A stretch of 64,000 nucleotides of DNA from Brevundimonas guildfordensis (lineage in GTDB: Bacteria; Pseudomonadota; Alphaproteobacteria; Caulobacterales; Caulobacteraceae), in contig NZ_JACSQU010000001.1 of assembly GCF_014836405.1 (NCBI RefSeq), positions 1,364,001 through 1,428,000 of the forward strand, written 5' to 3'. The first letter of the stretch is position 1, and each line of letters opens with the position of its first letter. The position numbers were made by a program, and so were the translations under genes. Shown one piece after another: positions 36,880 through 46,606 of this stretch. The notes under the pieces were generated by a model. It was not told the DNA's origin. It saw nothing but the letters and a program-made list of their open reading frames with translations, and made no database searches.

Positions 36880-38703
36880 CTAGGCCACCGCCCGCGCCAA
36901 GGCTTCCAGCCGCCCGCGCGCATCGAGGTCGCGCGCGTCGTCCAGGGCGAACTGCCCCATCAAGCGATCCAGCTCGACCGCGTCGGACGCCAACGCGTGG
37001 CTGGCGGCGGTCGATTGCTCGACCATGGCCGCGTTTTGCTGCGTCACCTGATCCATCTGTGTCACAGCGATATTGACCTGTTGCAGGCCGGTTGACTGCT
37101 CCTGCGACGAGGCCGCGATCTCTTCGGCGATGAGGGTCAGGCGTTTGATCTGATCGGCGATGCGCTCCAGGGCCTGACCGGTGTCGCCGACGAGGGCCAC
37201 GCCCGCGCCCACCTGGCGACCGGATTCCGAAATCAGCGTCTTGATCTCCTTGGCCGCAGCGGCCGAACGCAACGCCAGGGCCCGCACCTCCGAAGCGACG
37301 ACCGCGAAGCCGCGCCCGGCGTCGCCCGCTCGCGCCGCCTCGACGGCCGCGTTCAGAGCCAGGAGATTGGTCTGAAAGGCGATCTCGTCGATCACGCCGA
37401 TGATGGCGCTGATCTGGCTCGAAGACTGTTCGATGGCGCCCATGGCGGCGATGGCGCGGCCGACCACGACCTGTCCTTCGACCGCCTCGGACTGCGCGCC
37501 GCGCACGACGCCGCCCGCCTCGTTCGCGCCCTCCGCCGAGCGCGCCACGGTGGCGGTGATCTGCTCAAGGGCGGCCGCGGTCTCTTCCAGGCTGGCGGCC
37601 TGCTGTTCGGTGCGGCGCGACAGATCATCAGACGCCTGTGAAATCTCGCGGGCGCTGGCGCCGATGGCGGCGGCGCGCTCCACGATCACGCGCATCACCC
37701 CTTGCAGCTTATCCATCGCCGCGTTGAAATCGGCGCGCAGACCTTCGTATGCCGGCGCAAACGGATCGTTGAGACGGAAGGCCAGCTGCCCGTGCGACAG
37801 TCGGTCCAGCCCCTTGGCCACGCCATCGACCACGCGGGCCTGCTGTCGAGCGGCCTCCGCATCGCGTTCGGCCTGCGCCTCGCGTTCAGCATCAGCGGCG
37901 AGGCGCGCCGTCTCGGCCTCGGCTTCCAGCCGCGCCTTCTCTTCGGCGTTGCGCTTGAAGGTCAGGACCGCATCGGCCATGCGACCGATCTCGTCGCGGC
38001 GGCCGGCCGCCGGGACGGCGACGTTCAGGTCGCCGCCGGCCAGGCGGGTCATGGCGCGGGTCATGGTTTCGACCGGGCGGCTGAGGGCGCCGATCAGCCA
38101 CAGAGCCGCGCCCACGGCGATGCCGAGCGCCAGAACCCCGCCGATCGCGAAGGCGACATAGGCCTCGGTGAAGGCGAAGGCCTTGGCTTTGGCCCGGTCT
38201 TCGGCCAGCACGGCTTCCTGCTTCTGGATCGAGGCTACGGCCGCTCGAATGTCCGAAAGACGCGCCGCCGAGGCGACCTGCGTCAACGCCAGGGTGTAGG
38301 TCGCGGGCTCGCCCGCCAGAGCCATCACCTCGCCGGCGCTCTTCTCGAACGCGGCAGAGGCGCCCAGCAGGGCCTGTTGTTCGGCGGCGTAAGCGCCGTG
38401 GACGTCGGACGCGGCCAGGTCCGCCATGCGCGCCTTCACCTCTGCGCCGCCCTGATTGTAGCGGTCGATGAAGCTGGGATCGCGGCTGGCGACATAGCCT
38501 CGCATGGCGTTCTGCTGCTCGACGGCGGCGGCCATCAGGCGGTCAGATGCCTTCATCACCTCGCGCGAGGTCATGTCCGCCGCGTCGGCGCGCTGCAGAG
38601 AGGCGACACACCACAGAACGATCAGGGTCGCCGCGCCGCATGCGGCGATCACCGCCATGAAGGACAGGATAAGCTTCTTGGGGACCGACAGGTTCTGCAA
38701 CAT
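36880..38703 (-). CDS. Methyl-accepting chemotaxis protein with CHASE3-like sensor
   Basis: The 607-residue transmembrane chemoreceptor has a first helix (residues about 13-33), a helical periplasmic domain of the CHASE3/4HB type (about 38-180), a second helix (about 185-207), a HAMP domain (about 208-260), a second HAMP-like segment (about 300-345), and a cytoplasmic signalling domain with the conserved tip [18 protein letters not shown]. It would signal to CheA/CheW. No C-terminal CheR pentapeptide is seen. Ligand unknown. No che genes are nearby. Confidence 0.92.
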   Translation of the reverse strand: MLQNLSVPKKLILSFMAVIAACGAATLIVLWCVASLQRADAADMTSREVMKASDRLMAAAVEQQNAMRGYVASRDPSFIDRYNQGGAEVKARMADLAASDVHGAYAAEQQALLGASAAFEKSAGEVMALAGEPATYTLALTQVASAARLSDIRAAVASIQKQEAVLAEDRAKAKAFAFTEAYVAFAIGGVLALGIAVGAALWLIGALSRPVETMTRAMTRLAGGDLNVAVPAAGRRDEIGRMADAVLTFKRNAEEKARLEAEAETARLAADAEREAQAERDAEAARQQARVVDGVAKGLDRLSHGQLAFRLNDPFAPAYEGLRADFNAAMDKLQGVMRVIVERAAAIGASAREISQASDDLSRRTEQQAASLEETAAALEQITATVARSAEGANEAGGVVRGAQSEAVEGQVVVGRAIAAMGAIEQSSSQISAIIGVIDEIAFQTNLLALNAAVEAARAGDAGRGFAVVASEVRALALRSAAAAKEIKTLISESGRQVGAGVALVGDTGQALERIADQIKRLTLIAEEIAASSQEQSTGLQQVNIAVTQMDQVTQQNAAMVEQSTAASHALASDAVELDRLMGQFALDDARDLDARGRLEALARAVA

Positions 38704-38797
38704 GACTTCAGACTCGGGGGAGGTTCAGCCTCGCCCATAGCCCGCGCTTGTTCGACAAAGTGTTAGCGCCCCCCTCCGGGCATCTACTTAGTCGCGG

Positions 38798-39619
38798 TCA
38801 CAGAGCCTTCAGCACCACCGACAGCGCGGTGCACAGGAGATAGACTGCGAAGGCCCGGCGCAAAATCTTGCGGTCCAACCGGTGCGCCAGCCGCGCGCCA
38901 TAGGGGGCGGTCAGCGCCGTCAGCAGCCCCATGATCACCGCCGCCGGCACGTTGACATAGCCCAGAGACAGCGGCGGGCGTCCCGGCGCGTCCCATCCGA
39001 AGAAGGCGAACCCCAGCGCCGCCGCGGCGCCGATAGCCAGACCGAACCCCGAGGCCGTCGCCACGGCCTGATGAATCGGCCGCCCGCACAGGGTCATCGT
39101 CATACCGCCGAAGCTGCCGCCGCCTACGCCCATCATGGCCGACAGCAGGCCTATCGTCGTGCCGACGCCGCGCCGCCCCCAGCCTGTCGGCAGGTCTTTC
39201 CTCAGCGTGAAACGCTCGGGCATCAGTCCCATCTGCGCCGACACCAGCAACAGACAGACGCCATAGACGACCGCCAGCCCCTCCATGGAGGTGACGCCTG
39301 CCACGGCGGCGCCGACCAGGCCGCCGAACGCCACCCACGGCGTCCAGGTCTTCAGCACCTGTTCGTCCACCGCCCCATGCGCCCGGTGCGTCGCCAGCGA
39401 TCTCAGCGAGGTGGCGACAATGGTCAGAAGCGACGTGCCGATGGCGACATGCAGATTGCTCTCGCCGCCCACGCCCAGCACCGAGAAGGCGTAGAAAAGG
39501 GCCGGCACCAGCACCGTCCCCCCGCCCACGCCGAACAGACCGCCGATCACCCCGGCGATGGCCCCGGCTCCAACGAGCGCGGCGAGCATCAGGGCGAGTT
39601 CAGACAGGGGGAGAGTCAT
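38798..39619 (-). CDS. TauE/SafE-family membrane permease
   Basis: The 273-residue protein has about eight membrane helices and two related halves, each opening with a Gly-rich motif: AGVIGGLFGVGGGTVLVPAL and GLLSAMMGVGGGSFGGMT. This internal duplication is the hallmark of the sulfite/organic-anion exporter family. The start at 39619 (MTLPLSELA) follows a GGGGGAGAG site. Substrate cannot be inferred; no sulfonate genes are adjacent. Confidence 0.9.
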   Translation of the reverse strand: MTLPLSELALMLAALVGAGAIAGVIGGLFGVGGGTVLVPALFYAFSVLGVGGESNLHVAIGTSLLTIVATSLRSLATHRAHGAVDEQVLKTWTPWVAFGGLVGAAVAGVTSMEGLAVVYGVCLLLVSAQMGLMPERFTLRKDLPTGWGRRGVGTTIGLLSAMMGVGGGSFGGMTMTLCGRPIHQAVATASGFGLAIGAAAALGFAFFGWDAPGRPPLSLGYVNVPAAVIMGLLTALTAPYGARLAHRLDRKILRRAFAVYLLCTALSVVLKAL

Positions 39620-39705
39620 GCGCCTTCGCTTAGCGGCCCGGCCCGCCAGCGTCAGCCCCATTTCGTCCGCTTAAGCCGACTGAGGCCGTGATGAGCGGCA
39701 GAGGA

Positions 39706-40716
39706 TCAGGCCGCCTTGCGCGCCTCGGCCTCTCGCACGGCGTCGACCGCGCGATCCACCACCTCCAACCCCGCGCCGGGCTTCACGCCCTCGACCGTCA
39801 GGATGCGGCGAAAGGCGCGCGCGCCCGCACGGCCGTGCATCAGCCCCAGCATGTGCCGGGTCATGCTGGCCAGATTGGCGCCTTCGTCCAGCCGGCCCGC
39901 CATATAGGGGCGATAACGCTCCAGCGCCTCGAACACATCAACGTCCGGCGTCGTCTCGCCGAAGATGCGGCGGTCCACCTGCCCCATCAGGGCCGGTTCA
40001 TGATAGGCGGCGCGGCCCAGCATCACGCCGTCCAACTGCACCCCGTCGTCGGCCTTGAGATGCGCCTCGGCCTGATCCAGGTCGCCGATCCCGCCGTTGA
40101 TGCAGATGGTCAGATGCGGACGCTCGCGCTTCAGCCGGCGCACCAGGGCATAGTCCAGCGGCGGCACGTCGCGGTTCTCCTTGGGCGACAGACCCTTCAG
40201 CCAGGCCTTGCGCGCATGGACGATGAAATGGGTGATCCCCGCCGCCGACGAGGCGTCGACCGTGGCGAACAGGCTTTCCTGCGGGTCCTGGTCATCGACG
40301 CCGATGCGGCATTTGACGGTGGCGGGCACGCTGACCGCCTCCTTGATCGCCGCCATGCAGTCGGCCACCAGCTCCGGCTCGCGCATCAGGCAGGCGCCGA
40401 ACTTGCCCGACTGCACCCGGTCCGACGGACAGCCGACGTTCAGATTGATCTCATCGTAGCCGTAGGCCTCGCCGATCTTCGCAGCCTCGGCCAGTTGTAC
40501 GGGATCAGACCCGCCCAGTTGCAGCGCCACCGGATGCTCGACCTGGTCGAACCCCAGCAGGCGGTCGCGATCGCCGTGGATCACCGCCGGCGCCGTCACC
40601 ATCTCCGTATACAGCAGGGCGCGCGTGCTCAGGGCACGGTGGAACGCCCGACAATTGCGGTCGGTCCAGTCCATCATGGGCGCCACGGACAGTCTATGAG
40701 CTTGATATATAAACAT
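39706..40716 (-). CDS. dusA: tRNA-dihydrouridine synthase A
   Basis: The 336-residue flavoenzyme reduces uridine in the D-loop of tRNAs. Family motifs are RLSVAPMMDWTDRNCRAFHR at the start, QLGGSDPVQLAEAAKI, INLNVGCPSDRVQSG with the catalytic Cys, and ICINGGIGDLDQA. The start is placed at 40716 (MFIYQAHRLSV); the leading residues are AT-rich in DNA and poorly supported, so initiation may lie further in. The 5' end of dusA is a known island insertion target, and an integrase remnant lies right beside it. Confidence 0.93.
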   Translation of the reverse strand: MFIYQAHRLSVAPMMDWTDRNCRAFHRALSTRALLYTEMVTAPAVIHGDRDRLLGFDQVEHPVALQLGGSDPVQLAEAAKIGEAYGYDEINLNVGCPSDRVQSGKFGACLMREPELVADCMAAIKEAVSVPATVKCRIGVDDQDPQESLFATVDASSAAGITHFIVHARKAWLKGLSPKENRDVPPLDYALVRRLKRERPHLTICINGGIGDLDQAEAHLKADDGVQLDGVMLGRAAYHEPALMGQVDRRIFGETTPDVDVFEALERYRPYMAGRLDEGANLASMTRHMLGLMHGRAGARAFRRILTVEGVKPGAGLEVVDRAVDAVREAEARKAA

Positions 40717-40819
40717 TTTTTTCAGTAAAATCAAAAGTTTGGCAGGCGACCTGCGCACTCGAACTTGCGACGTTTTCTCCGAGATTTCGACACCTCGGTT
40801 CGCACAGGGCGCGCACGAG

Positions 40820-41059
40820 ATGGCGACGTACTTGAAACTCCCGTCAGGAACGTGGCCAGTCCAGGTGAGACGAAAGGGTCGCTATATAAGCCAGACCTTC
40901 GTCAAACGCGATGACGCGCGCCGATGGGCCACCGAAGCCGAGGGGCGGATCGATCGCGCTGAGACGCCTGCCCCCTCTCAGTCAGCCCGGCTTCGCGTTT
41001 TCGGTGAGGACGGCGCCAGCTCTGACGTCCGTTCCCGCCCGATTGGAGAGATCGGCTGA
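40820..41059 (+). pseudogene. Truncated tyrosine integrase (N-terminal remnant)
   Basis: The 79-residue frame MATYLKLPSGTWPVQVRRKG followed by RYISQTFVKRDDARRWATEAEGRIDRAE matches the arm-binding N-terminus of phage/island tyrosine integrases. Such proteins normally exceed 330 residues; here the frame ends after about 50 recognisable residues, and no catalytic domain with the R...H-x-x-R...Y residues follows. It lies 104 bp from the dusA start and faces away, as integrases of dusA-targeted elements do. It is best read as the decayed end of an island inserted at dusA. Confidence 0.7.
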
Positions 41060-41145
41060 TTCCAGCGTGCGTTCTCTGATTGGGGCAAGCGCGTTGGTCA
41101 TGACCGCCGCCGTCCCCTTGGACAGCGGCGGCCCTCGGAGCTGGC

Positions 41146-42055
41146 TCAGAAGTTGAGGCGCAGCCCGATCATGTAGCGTGACCCGAACGTCTCGTACTCG
41201 GACACGCGATCGGCTTCGCCCTGATAGCGGATACCGGCCTCGTTCAGCAGGTTGTTGGCGTTGAAGTAGATCTCGGCGTTGTCGTTGAAGGCATAGCTCG
41301 CCTTAAAGTCCAACCGGCCGACCTCGTCCCAGAAGCTGTCGCCCAGGATGTCGCCGCCGCCCACGGCCTCGAGCCACTCCGAGCGGTGCTGCCAGCTGAT
41401 CCGCGACGAGAACCCGTATCGTTCATAGGACAGGGCCAGGTTGTAGATCACGTCCGACGCGCCCGGCAGGCCGACCGTGCGTCCGTCCGGCGTCGTCGCC
41501 TCCGACTCGTTCAGCGTCAGATTGGCCCGCGCGCCAAAACCACCGACCCAGTCCGGAAGGCTCAGGGGTTCGACATAGGCGTCCATTGTCTGGGCGACCG
41601 AGAACTCCAGGCCGCGGATGAAGCCCTCGCCGCCATTGTCGACGGTCGAGAAGGCGTACTCAGACCGGTCGACGTCGGGCGTGTTCAGAATGTCCCGACC
41701 AAAGCGCGGCAGCCGCACGTCGAACAGGACGTCGCTCAGGTCCTTGTAATAGGCCCCGATCGACAGGAAGCTGCCATCGGGACGGTACCATTCGAAATAG
41801 GCGTCCAGGCCGATCGCCTTTTCAGGACCGGCGGCGGGGTTGCCGCCGCTGATGCTTTCGCTGGTGTCGCTGATCGAGAAGTTAGGGCGCAGGTCGCGAT
41901 AGTCAGGCCGCGCGGCGCCGGTGTTGGCCGACAGGCGCAGCTTCATCTCGTCGTTCAGGTCCCAGTTCAGGTGCACGCTGGGGAAGGCCTGGAGATTGCT
42001 GTCCGAGACCTGAACCAGGCCCCAGACGCCGCCTTGCTGAACGTTGGCCTCGCCC
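41146..42055 (-). pseudogene. C-terminal fragment of a TonB-dependent receptor
   Basis: About 300 residues of beta-barrel sequence remain: PSVHLNWDLNDEMKLRLSANTG, RPDYRDLRPNFSIS, EKAIGLDAYFEWY, NADLTLNES-like NLTLNESEATTPDG, EIYFNANNLLNEAG, ending in GSRYMIGLRLNF with the terminal Phe required by outer-membrane insertion. Whole receptors are 700-1000 residues with plug and TonB box; these are absent. The fragment begins at the stop of the dioxygenase gene, so a deletion or insertion event removed the 5' part. It has no start or signal peptide and is probably not expressed. Confidence 0.8.
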
Positions 42056-42913
42056 TCAGATATTGGCCTGCTCAGGAGGCGTGGTCGCGGGGATGCCGGC
42101 CGCCGGAGCTCCGCCATCGGTCAGTGCGTCTGGAGCGACGCCGCAACCCACGCCGTAGCAGGTCATGGAAAGCGACCCCATGCTGTAGCCGTGAACCAGG
42201 GTCTGGGCCCGCCCCTCCCCGGCCGCCGCGACCCCGGCCGTATAGAGCAGCGGAATGAAGTGATCGGGTGTCGGCACGGCCAGGTCGTAGTCGGGATGTT
42301 CCGTCAGCTTCAGGATATCCTCCGGCGCCTGCGCCATCTGCTCGATCGCCGCCTCGTCGAACCGCTGGGCCCAGTCGAAGCCGGCCTCGGGCTGATCCCA
42401 GCGCACCTGGTGCAGATTGTGCACGACATTGCCGCTGCCGATGATCATCACGCCGCGGTCGCGCAACGTCCCCAGGCGGGCGGCCAGCTCCAGGTGATAA
42501 TCAAGCGGCTTGAGCGCATTGATCGACAGTTGCACAACCGGAATGTCGGCTTCGGGATAGAGGTGCGCCAGGACGCTCCACGCGCCATGATCAAAGCCCC
42601 ACTGGTCGCGATCCAGGCCGACCCATTGCGGCTTGACCGCCTCGACGATCTCGCCGGCCAGATCAGGCGCGCCTGGCGCGGGATAGTCGAAATCGAAGAG
42701 CGCCTGCGGAAAGCCGTAGAAGTCATGGATGGTGCGCGGCCGGGCCATGGCGGTCACCGCCGTAGCGCCGAAGAACCAGTGGGCGGACACCATCAGTATG
42801 GCTTTTGGACGCTCCAGCGTGCTCCCCAGATCGCGCCACGCCTGAGTGTAACGGTTCTCCTCGAGGGTGTTCATGGGGCTGCCGTGACCGATGAACAGGG
42901 CCGGACTTTTCAT
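42056..42913 (-). CDS. DODA-type extradiol aromatic dioxygenase (YgiD/LigB fold)
   Basis: The 285-residue protein has zinc/iron-ligand histidines of the 4,5-DOPA dioxygenase-like family: LFIGHGSPMN near the start, MVSAHWFF, FDHGAWSVLAHLYPEA, and IGSGNVVHNLHQV. Members open catechol rings, but several bacterial relatives have no proven substrate. Start at 42913 gives the usual MKSPALFIGHG. The last 25 or so residues (after SLSMTCYGVG) are Ala/Pro-rich and not family-typical, possibly because of the rearrangement that truncated the receptor next door. Confidence 0.88.
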   Translation of the reverse strand: MKSPALFIGHGSPMNTLEENRYTQAWRDLGSTLERPKAILMVSAHWFFGATAVTAMARPRTIHDFYGFPQALFDFDYPAPGAPDLAGEIVEAVKPQWVGLDRDQWGFDHGAWSVLAHLYPEADIPVVQLSINALKPLDYHLELAARLGTLRDRGVMIIGSGNVVHNLHQVRWDQPEAGFDWAQRFDEAAIEQMAQAPEDILKLTEHPDYDLAVPTPDHFIPLLYTAGVAAAGEGRAQTLVHGYSMGSLSMTCYGVGCGVAPDALTDGGAPAAGIPATTPPEQANI

Positions 42914-42990
42914 GACGCGTCTCCATGGCGAGGACCAGGAGGATAGGACCGAGACGCCCCCCAGGGAAAGGGCCGCACGACCCCATCCTG

Positions 42991-43881
42991 TCAGGCCGCC
43001 GGGAACCGCCGCGCGATGAAGTCGACGAAGCTGCTCAGTTTCTGAGTGCGGCGACGGTCGGGCGCGGTCAGGACATGCATCGGCCGCGCGGCGTGGGTCC
43101 AATCGGGCAGCAGAGGAACCAGCCGTCCAGCGGCTATGTCCGCGTCCAGCAGGATGCGCGGCTGCAGGATGACGCCCAGCCCGCCCAACGCCGCCATGCG
43201 CAGGGCGTGGCCCATGTCGGCGGTCAAGGGGCCGTGCACCTCGACCGCCTCGACCTCGCCGTCAGGGCCGTGGAACACCCACTGGTCGCGCGGCATCCAG
43301 TGGGCGAAACCAAGACAGTCGTGCTTGACCAGATCGGCCGGCCTCTGCGGCGCCCTTCGCTGGACCAGATAAGCGGGCGCGGCGCACAGAGCCATCTCAT
43401 AGGGCCGGATCGCCCGGGCGCGCAGGGACGTGTCCGACAACTCGCCGATGCGGATCACCGCGTCGTAGCCCTCATCGACCAGATCCACCATCCGGTCAGA
43501 AATGGTCAGCTCGACCGCCACCTCGGGATGAGCCCGCAGATAGTCCGGCAGGGCCTCGGCCAGGCTGGTGCTGCCGAAAGTCACCGGCGCATTGACCCGC
43601 AACAGACCGCGCGGAGCGCCCTGGCTCTCGGCCGCCAGGTTTTCAGCCGCCTCGACCTCGGACAGGATGCTGCGGCAGCGATCGAGGTACGCCACCCCAA
43701 TGTCGGTCAGGCTTTGGCGCCTTGTGGTGCGCCGGATCAGGGTGACCTGAAGCCGCTCCTCCAGGGCGCGGATATGTTTCGCCACCATGGCGGGCGACAC
43801 CCCCAGTTCCGTCGCCGCTGCAACGAAGGAGCCGAGTTCGGCGACGCGCACGAAGACCTGCATGCTGGTCAGGCGATCCAT
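42991..43881 (-). CDS. LysR-family transcriptional regulator
   Basis: The 296-residue regulator has the N-terminal winged helix (MDRLTSMQVFVRVAELGSFVAAATELGVS with KHIRALEERLQVTLIRRTTRR) and a C-terminal inducer-binding domain (about residues 90-290). It is divergent from an aldo/keto reductase and upstream of the dioxygenase on the same strand, so it may control either. The start at 43881 overlaps an inverted repeat that could be its operator. Effector unknown. Confidence 0.92.
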   Translation of the reverse strand: MDRLTSMQVFVRVAELGSFVAAATELGVSPAMVAKHIRALEERLQVTLIRRTTRRQSLTDIGVAYLDRCRSILSEVEAAENLAAESQGAPRGLLRVNAPVTFGSTSLAEALPDYLRAHPEVAVELTISDRMVDLVDEGYDAVIRIGELSDTSLRARAIRPYEMALCAAPAYLVQRRAPQRPADLVKHDCLGFAHWMPRDQWVFHGPDGEVEAVEVHGPLTADMGHALRMAALGGLGVILQPRILLDADIAAGRLVPLLPDWTHAARPMHVLTAPDRRRTQKLSSFVDFIARRFPAA

Positions 43882-43907
43882 GATTGAATACCCAGCGTTG
43901 TCAATCA
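43881..43907. promoter_or_regulatory. Inverted repeat, candidate LysR operator
   Basis: TGATTGA (43881-43887) and TCAATCA (43901-43907) form a perfect 7-base inverted repeat with a 13-base centre, overlapping the LysR start codon. LysR proteins bind such dyads (T-N11-A core) in the intergenic region shared with the target gene. Confidence 0.5.
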
Positions 43908-43992
43908 TCCAATGAAACAGCCATTAAAGCCGCACATCAATCGGATTACATCTTCATCCGAGCATCGACCCCCAGTTTTGAGAGGCACCGAG

Positions 43993-44946
43993 ATGACCAC
44001 GACCAAACGCGCCTTGGGCGGATCGAGCCTGACGCTCTCGCCCCTGGTGTTCGGCGGCAACGTCTTCGGCTGGACTGCAGACAAGGCCCGCTCGTTCGCC
44101 CTTCTTGACCGGTTCGCCGAGGCCGGCTTCGAAACCATCGACACCGCCGATGTCTATTCCACCTGGGTCCCGGGCAACGCCGGCGGCGAATCCGAGGCCA
44201 TCATCGGCGAATGGATGAAGGCGCGCGGCAATCGCGACCAGATCAATCTGATCACCAAGGTCGGGATGCAGATGCCCGACGGCCAGGGCCTGTCGGCGGC
44301 GTGGATCGAGCAAGCGGTCGAGGCGTCGCTGCGCCGACTGCAGACTGATCGCATCGACCTGTATTTCTCGCACGTCTTCGACGAGGTCGCGCCGGTCGAG
44401 GAAACGCTGTCCGCCTATGACCGCCTGATCAAGGCCGGCAAGGTGCGCGCCATCGGCGCCTCGAACCATACGGCCGAACAACTGGCGACGGCGCTGAAGG
44501 CGGCCGCTGACAACGGCCTGCCCCGCTATGAGGCGCTGCAGCCGCAATACAACCTCTACGACCGCGACGGTTATGATGGCGCTCTGCGCGATCTGGCGCT
44601 GCGCGAAGGCCTGGGCGTCATCACCTATTACAGCCTGGCCAGCGGCTTCCTGACCGGCAAATACCGTAGCCAGGCGGACCTGGGCAAAAGCCCGCGCGGC
44701 GGCGGCGTGGCCGGATATCTGAACGAACGGGGCCTCAGAGTTCTCGCCGCTCTGGACGCGGTCGCCGCCGAGCATCAGGCGACCCCGGCCGAGATCGCCC
44801 TGGCCTGGTTGATCGCCCGCGAAGGCGTCACCGCCCCGATCGCCAGCGCCACCAGCCTTGAACAGCTGGATGGCCTGATCCGTTCGACCCAGATCACCCT
44901 GACCGCCGGGGACATCACCCGGCTCGATCAGGCCAGCGCGGCCTGA
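43993..44946 (+). CDS. Aldo/keto reductase
   Basis: The 317-residue NADPH-dependent reductase has the AKR signatures TIDTADVYSTW (with the catalytic Asp and Tyr), KVGMQMPDG (with the catalytic Lys), and the cofactor-binding GASNHTAEQL, RQ-less QPQYNLYDRD and IASATSLEQLDGL regions. It resembles YajO/Tas-like reductases. The ATG at 43993 follows GAGAGGCACCGAG. It is divergent from the LysR gene and followed after 13 bases by an SDR gene, so the two form an operon under LysR control, by inference. Confidence 0.9.
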   Translation: MTTTKRALGGSSLTLSPLVFGGNVFGWTADKARSFALLDRFAEAGFETIDTADVYSTWVPGNAGGESEAIIGEWMKARGNRDQINLITKVGMQMPDGQGLSAAWIEQAVEASLRRLQTDRIDLYFSHVFDEVAPVEETLSAYDRLIKAGKVRAIGASNHTAEQLATALKAAADNGLPRYEALQPQYNLYDRDGYDGALRDLALREGLGVITYYSLASGFLTGKYRSQADLGKSPRGGGVAGYLNERGLRVLAALDAVAAEHQATPAEIALAWLIAREGVTAPIASATSLEQLDGLIRSTQITLTAGDITRLDQASAA

Positions 44947-44959
44947 AGGAGACGTGACC

Positions 44960-45757
44960 ATGCAGATCAATCTTGAAGGCAAACGCGCGGTTGTCACCGG
45001 CTCGACCGCCGGCATCGGTTTCGCCATCGCCAAGGGTTTGGCCGAAGCCGGGGCCCAGGTGACGGTCAGCGGCCGCACCCAGGCGGCGGTCGACAAGGTC
45101 GTCGCCGCGCTCAACGCCGCCCTGCCCTCGCCGCGGGTCACCGGCGTCGCCGCTGACCTGTCGACGGCCGAAGGCTCGGCGACCATGATCGCCGCCGTTC
45201 CGGAAGCGGACATCCTGGTCAACAACCTCGGCATCTACGACGCCAAGCCGGTGTTCGATCTGGAGGACGCGGACTGGGAGCACGTCTTCAACGTCAACGT
45301 CACCACCGCCGCCCGACTGTCGCGCCATTATGCGCCGATCATGAAGGCCAAGGGTTGGGGCCGACTGATCTTCGTCTCCAGCGAGTCGGCGCAGAACATC
45401 CCGGTCGAGATGGTCCATTACGGCGTGTCCAAGGCGGCGCTGCAGGCCCTGTCGCGCGGTTACGCCAAGGCCCTGGCCGGCACAGGGGTCACCGCCAACG
45501 CTGTGCTGCCCGGCCCGACGCGGACCGAAAGCGCCCGCGCCTTCCTGGCCGACCTGGCGCGGGACGGAGGAATCCCGGCGGACCAGATAGAGGCCCGCTT
45601 CCTGGCTGAAAACCGCCCATCGACCCTGATCCGCCGCTTCGCCGAGCCGGAAGAGGTGGCGAACCTGTGCGTCTATGTCGCCTCGCCTCTATCCAGCGCC
45701 ACGACCGGCGCGGCGCTTCGCGTCGAAGGGGGCATCGTCGAAAGCCCTGCCGGCTGA
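44960..45757 (+). CDS. Short-chain dehydrogenase/reductase
   Basis: The 265-residue SDR has the cofactor motif VTGSTAGIGFAIAKGLAEAG, NNLGIYD in place of the usual NNAG, the catalytic Ser in FVSSESAQ and YGVSKAA (Tyr-x-x-x-Lys), with PGPTRTES after it. ATG 44960 has an AAGGAGA site 7 bases before; a GTG at 44954 would be too close to that site. It follows the aldo/keto reductase in an operon. Substrate unknown. Confidence 0.9.
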   Translation: MQINLEGKRAVVTGSTAGIGFAIAKGLAEAGAQVTVSGRTQAAVDKVVAALNAALPSPRVTGVAADLSTAEGSATMIAAVPEADILVNNLGIYDAKPVFDLEDADWEHVFNVNVTTAARLSRHYAPIMKAKGWGRLIFVSSESAQNIPVEMVHYGVSKAALQALSRGYAKALAGTGVTANAVLPGPTRTESARAFLADLARDGGIPADQIEARFLAENRPSTLIRRFAEPEEVANLCVYVASPLSSATTGAALRVEGGIVESPAG

Positions 45758-45818
45758 TCAAGCGGTCAACCGGCGAGGCTGACGCGTAGCCACCGACCGG
45801 CGAAAGGCTGAAACGCGG

Positions 45819-46568
45819 TTAGGCGCGGGCGACCTGGAAGCCGGCGAAGGATTGGCTGACCGGCATCAGCTCCAGCGCATTGATGTTGAGGTGCGGCGGC
45901 AGGGTCGCGACCCAGAACAGGGTCTCGGCGATGTCCTCGCCGGTCATCGGCGCCGCCCCGCCGTAGAGCGTGTCCGACGCCGCCTGGTCGCCCCCGGTGC
46001 GGACCAGGGTGAACTCCGTCTCGGCAATGCCCGGCTCGATGGAGGTGACGCGCACCCCCGTCCCGTGCAGGTCAGATCGCAGGCCCAGCGAGAACTGGCG
46101 CACGAAGGCCTTGGTGCCGCCATAGGCGTTGCCGCCCTTGTACGGATAGGTCGCGGCCACCGAACTGATGTTCAGGATCGCGCCCTTGCGCGCAATCAGA
46201 CGCGGCAACAGACGGTGCGTCAGCGTCACCAGACCAGTGATGTTGGTGTCGATCATCTGGCGCCACTGGGCCAGGTCCGCCTCCTGCGCCGTCGCCGTCC
46301 CCAGCGCCAGGCCGGCGTTGTTGATCAGCACGTCGATGTCGCGGAAGCCCTCGGGAAGCGCGTCCAGGGCGGCGTCGATGGCGGCTTCGTCCCGCATGTC
46401 GAAGGGCGCAGCGTGGACCCGATCCGCGCCCAGTTCGGCGACCAGTGCGTCCAGACGTTCCTGGCGGCGGCCCGTGGCGATCACCTTCCAGCCTGCGCCG
46501 GCGAAGCGGCGCGCCGCCGCCCGGCCGATGCCCGAGGTGGCTCCGGTGATCAGAATGACGCCGCTCAT
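45819..46568 (-). CDS. Short-chain dehydrogenase, YdfG-like
   Basis: The 249-residue SDR shows ITGATSGIGRAAARRFAGAG, NNAGLALG, the catalytic Ser in NISSVAA and Tyr-Lys in YGGTKAFVRQFSLGLR, and the SIEPGIAETEF segment. The pattern EGFRDIDVLINNAGLALG with HLNINALELMPVSQSF at the C-terminus is close to YdfG-type NADP-dependent 3-hydroxy-acid (serine/allo-threonine) dehydrogenases. The ATG is at 46568. It follows another SDR on the same strand. Confidence 0.9.
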   Translation of the reverse strand: MSGVILITGATSGIGRAAARRFAGAGWKVIATGRRQERLDALVAELGADRVHAAPFDMRDEAAIDAALDALPEGFRDIDVLINNAGLALGTATAQEADLAQWRQMIDTNITGLVTLTHRLLPRLIARKGAILNISSVAATYPYKGGNAYGGTKAFVRQFSLGLRSDLHGTGVRVTSIEPGIAETEFTLVRTGGDQAASDTLYGGAAPMTGEDIAETLFWVATLPPHLNINALELMPVSQSFAGFQVARA

Positions 46569-46606
46569 GATGTCCGTCCTGGCTGAGGCTTTACTGTCGG
46601 GCCGAC

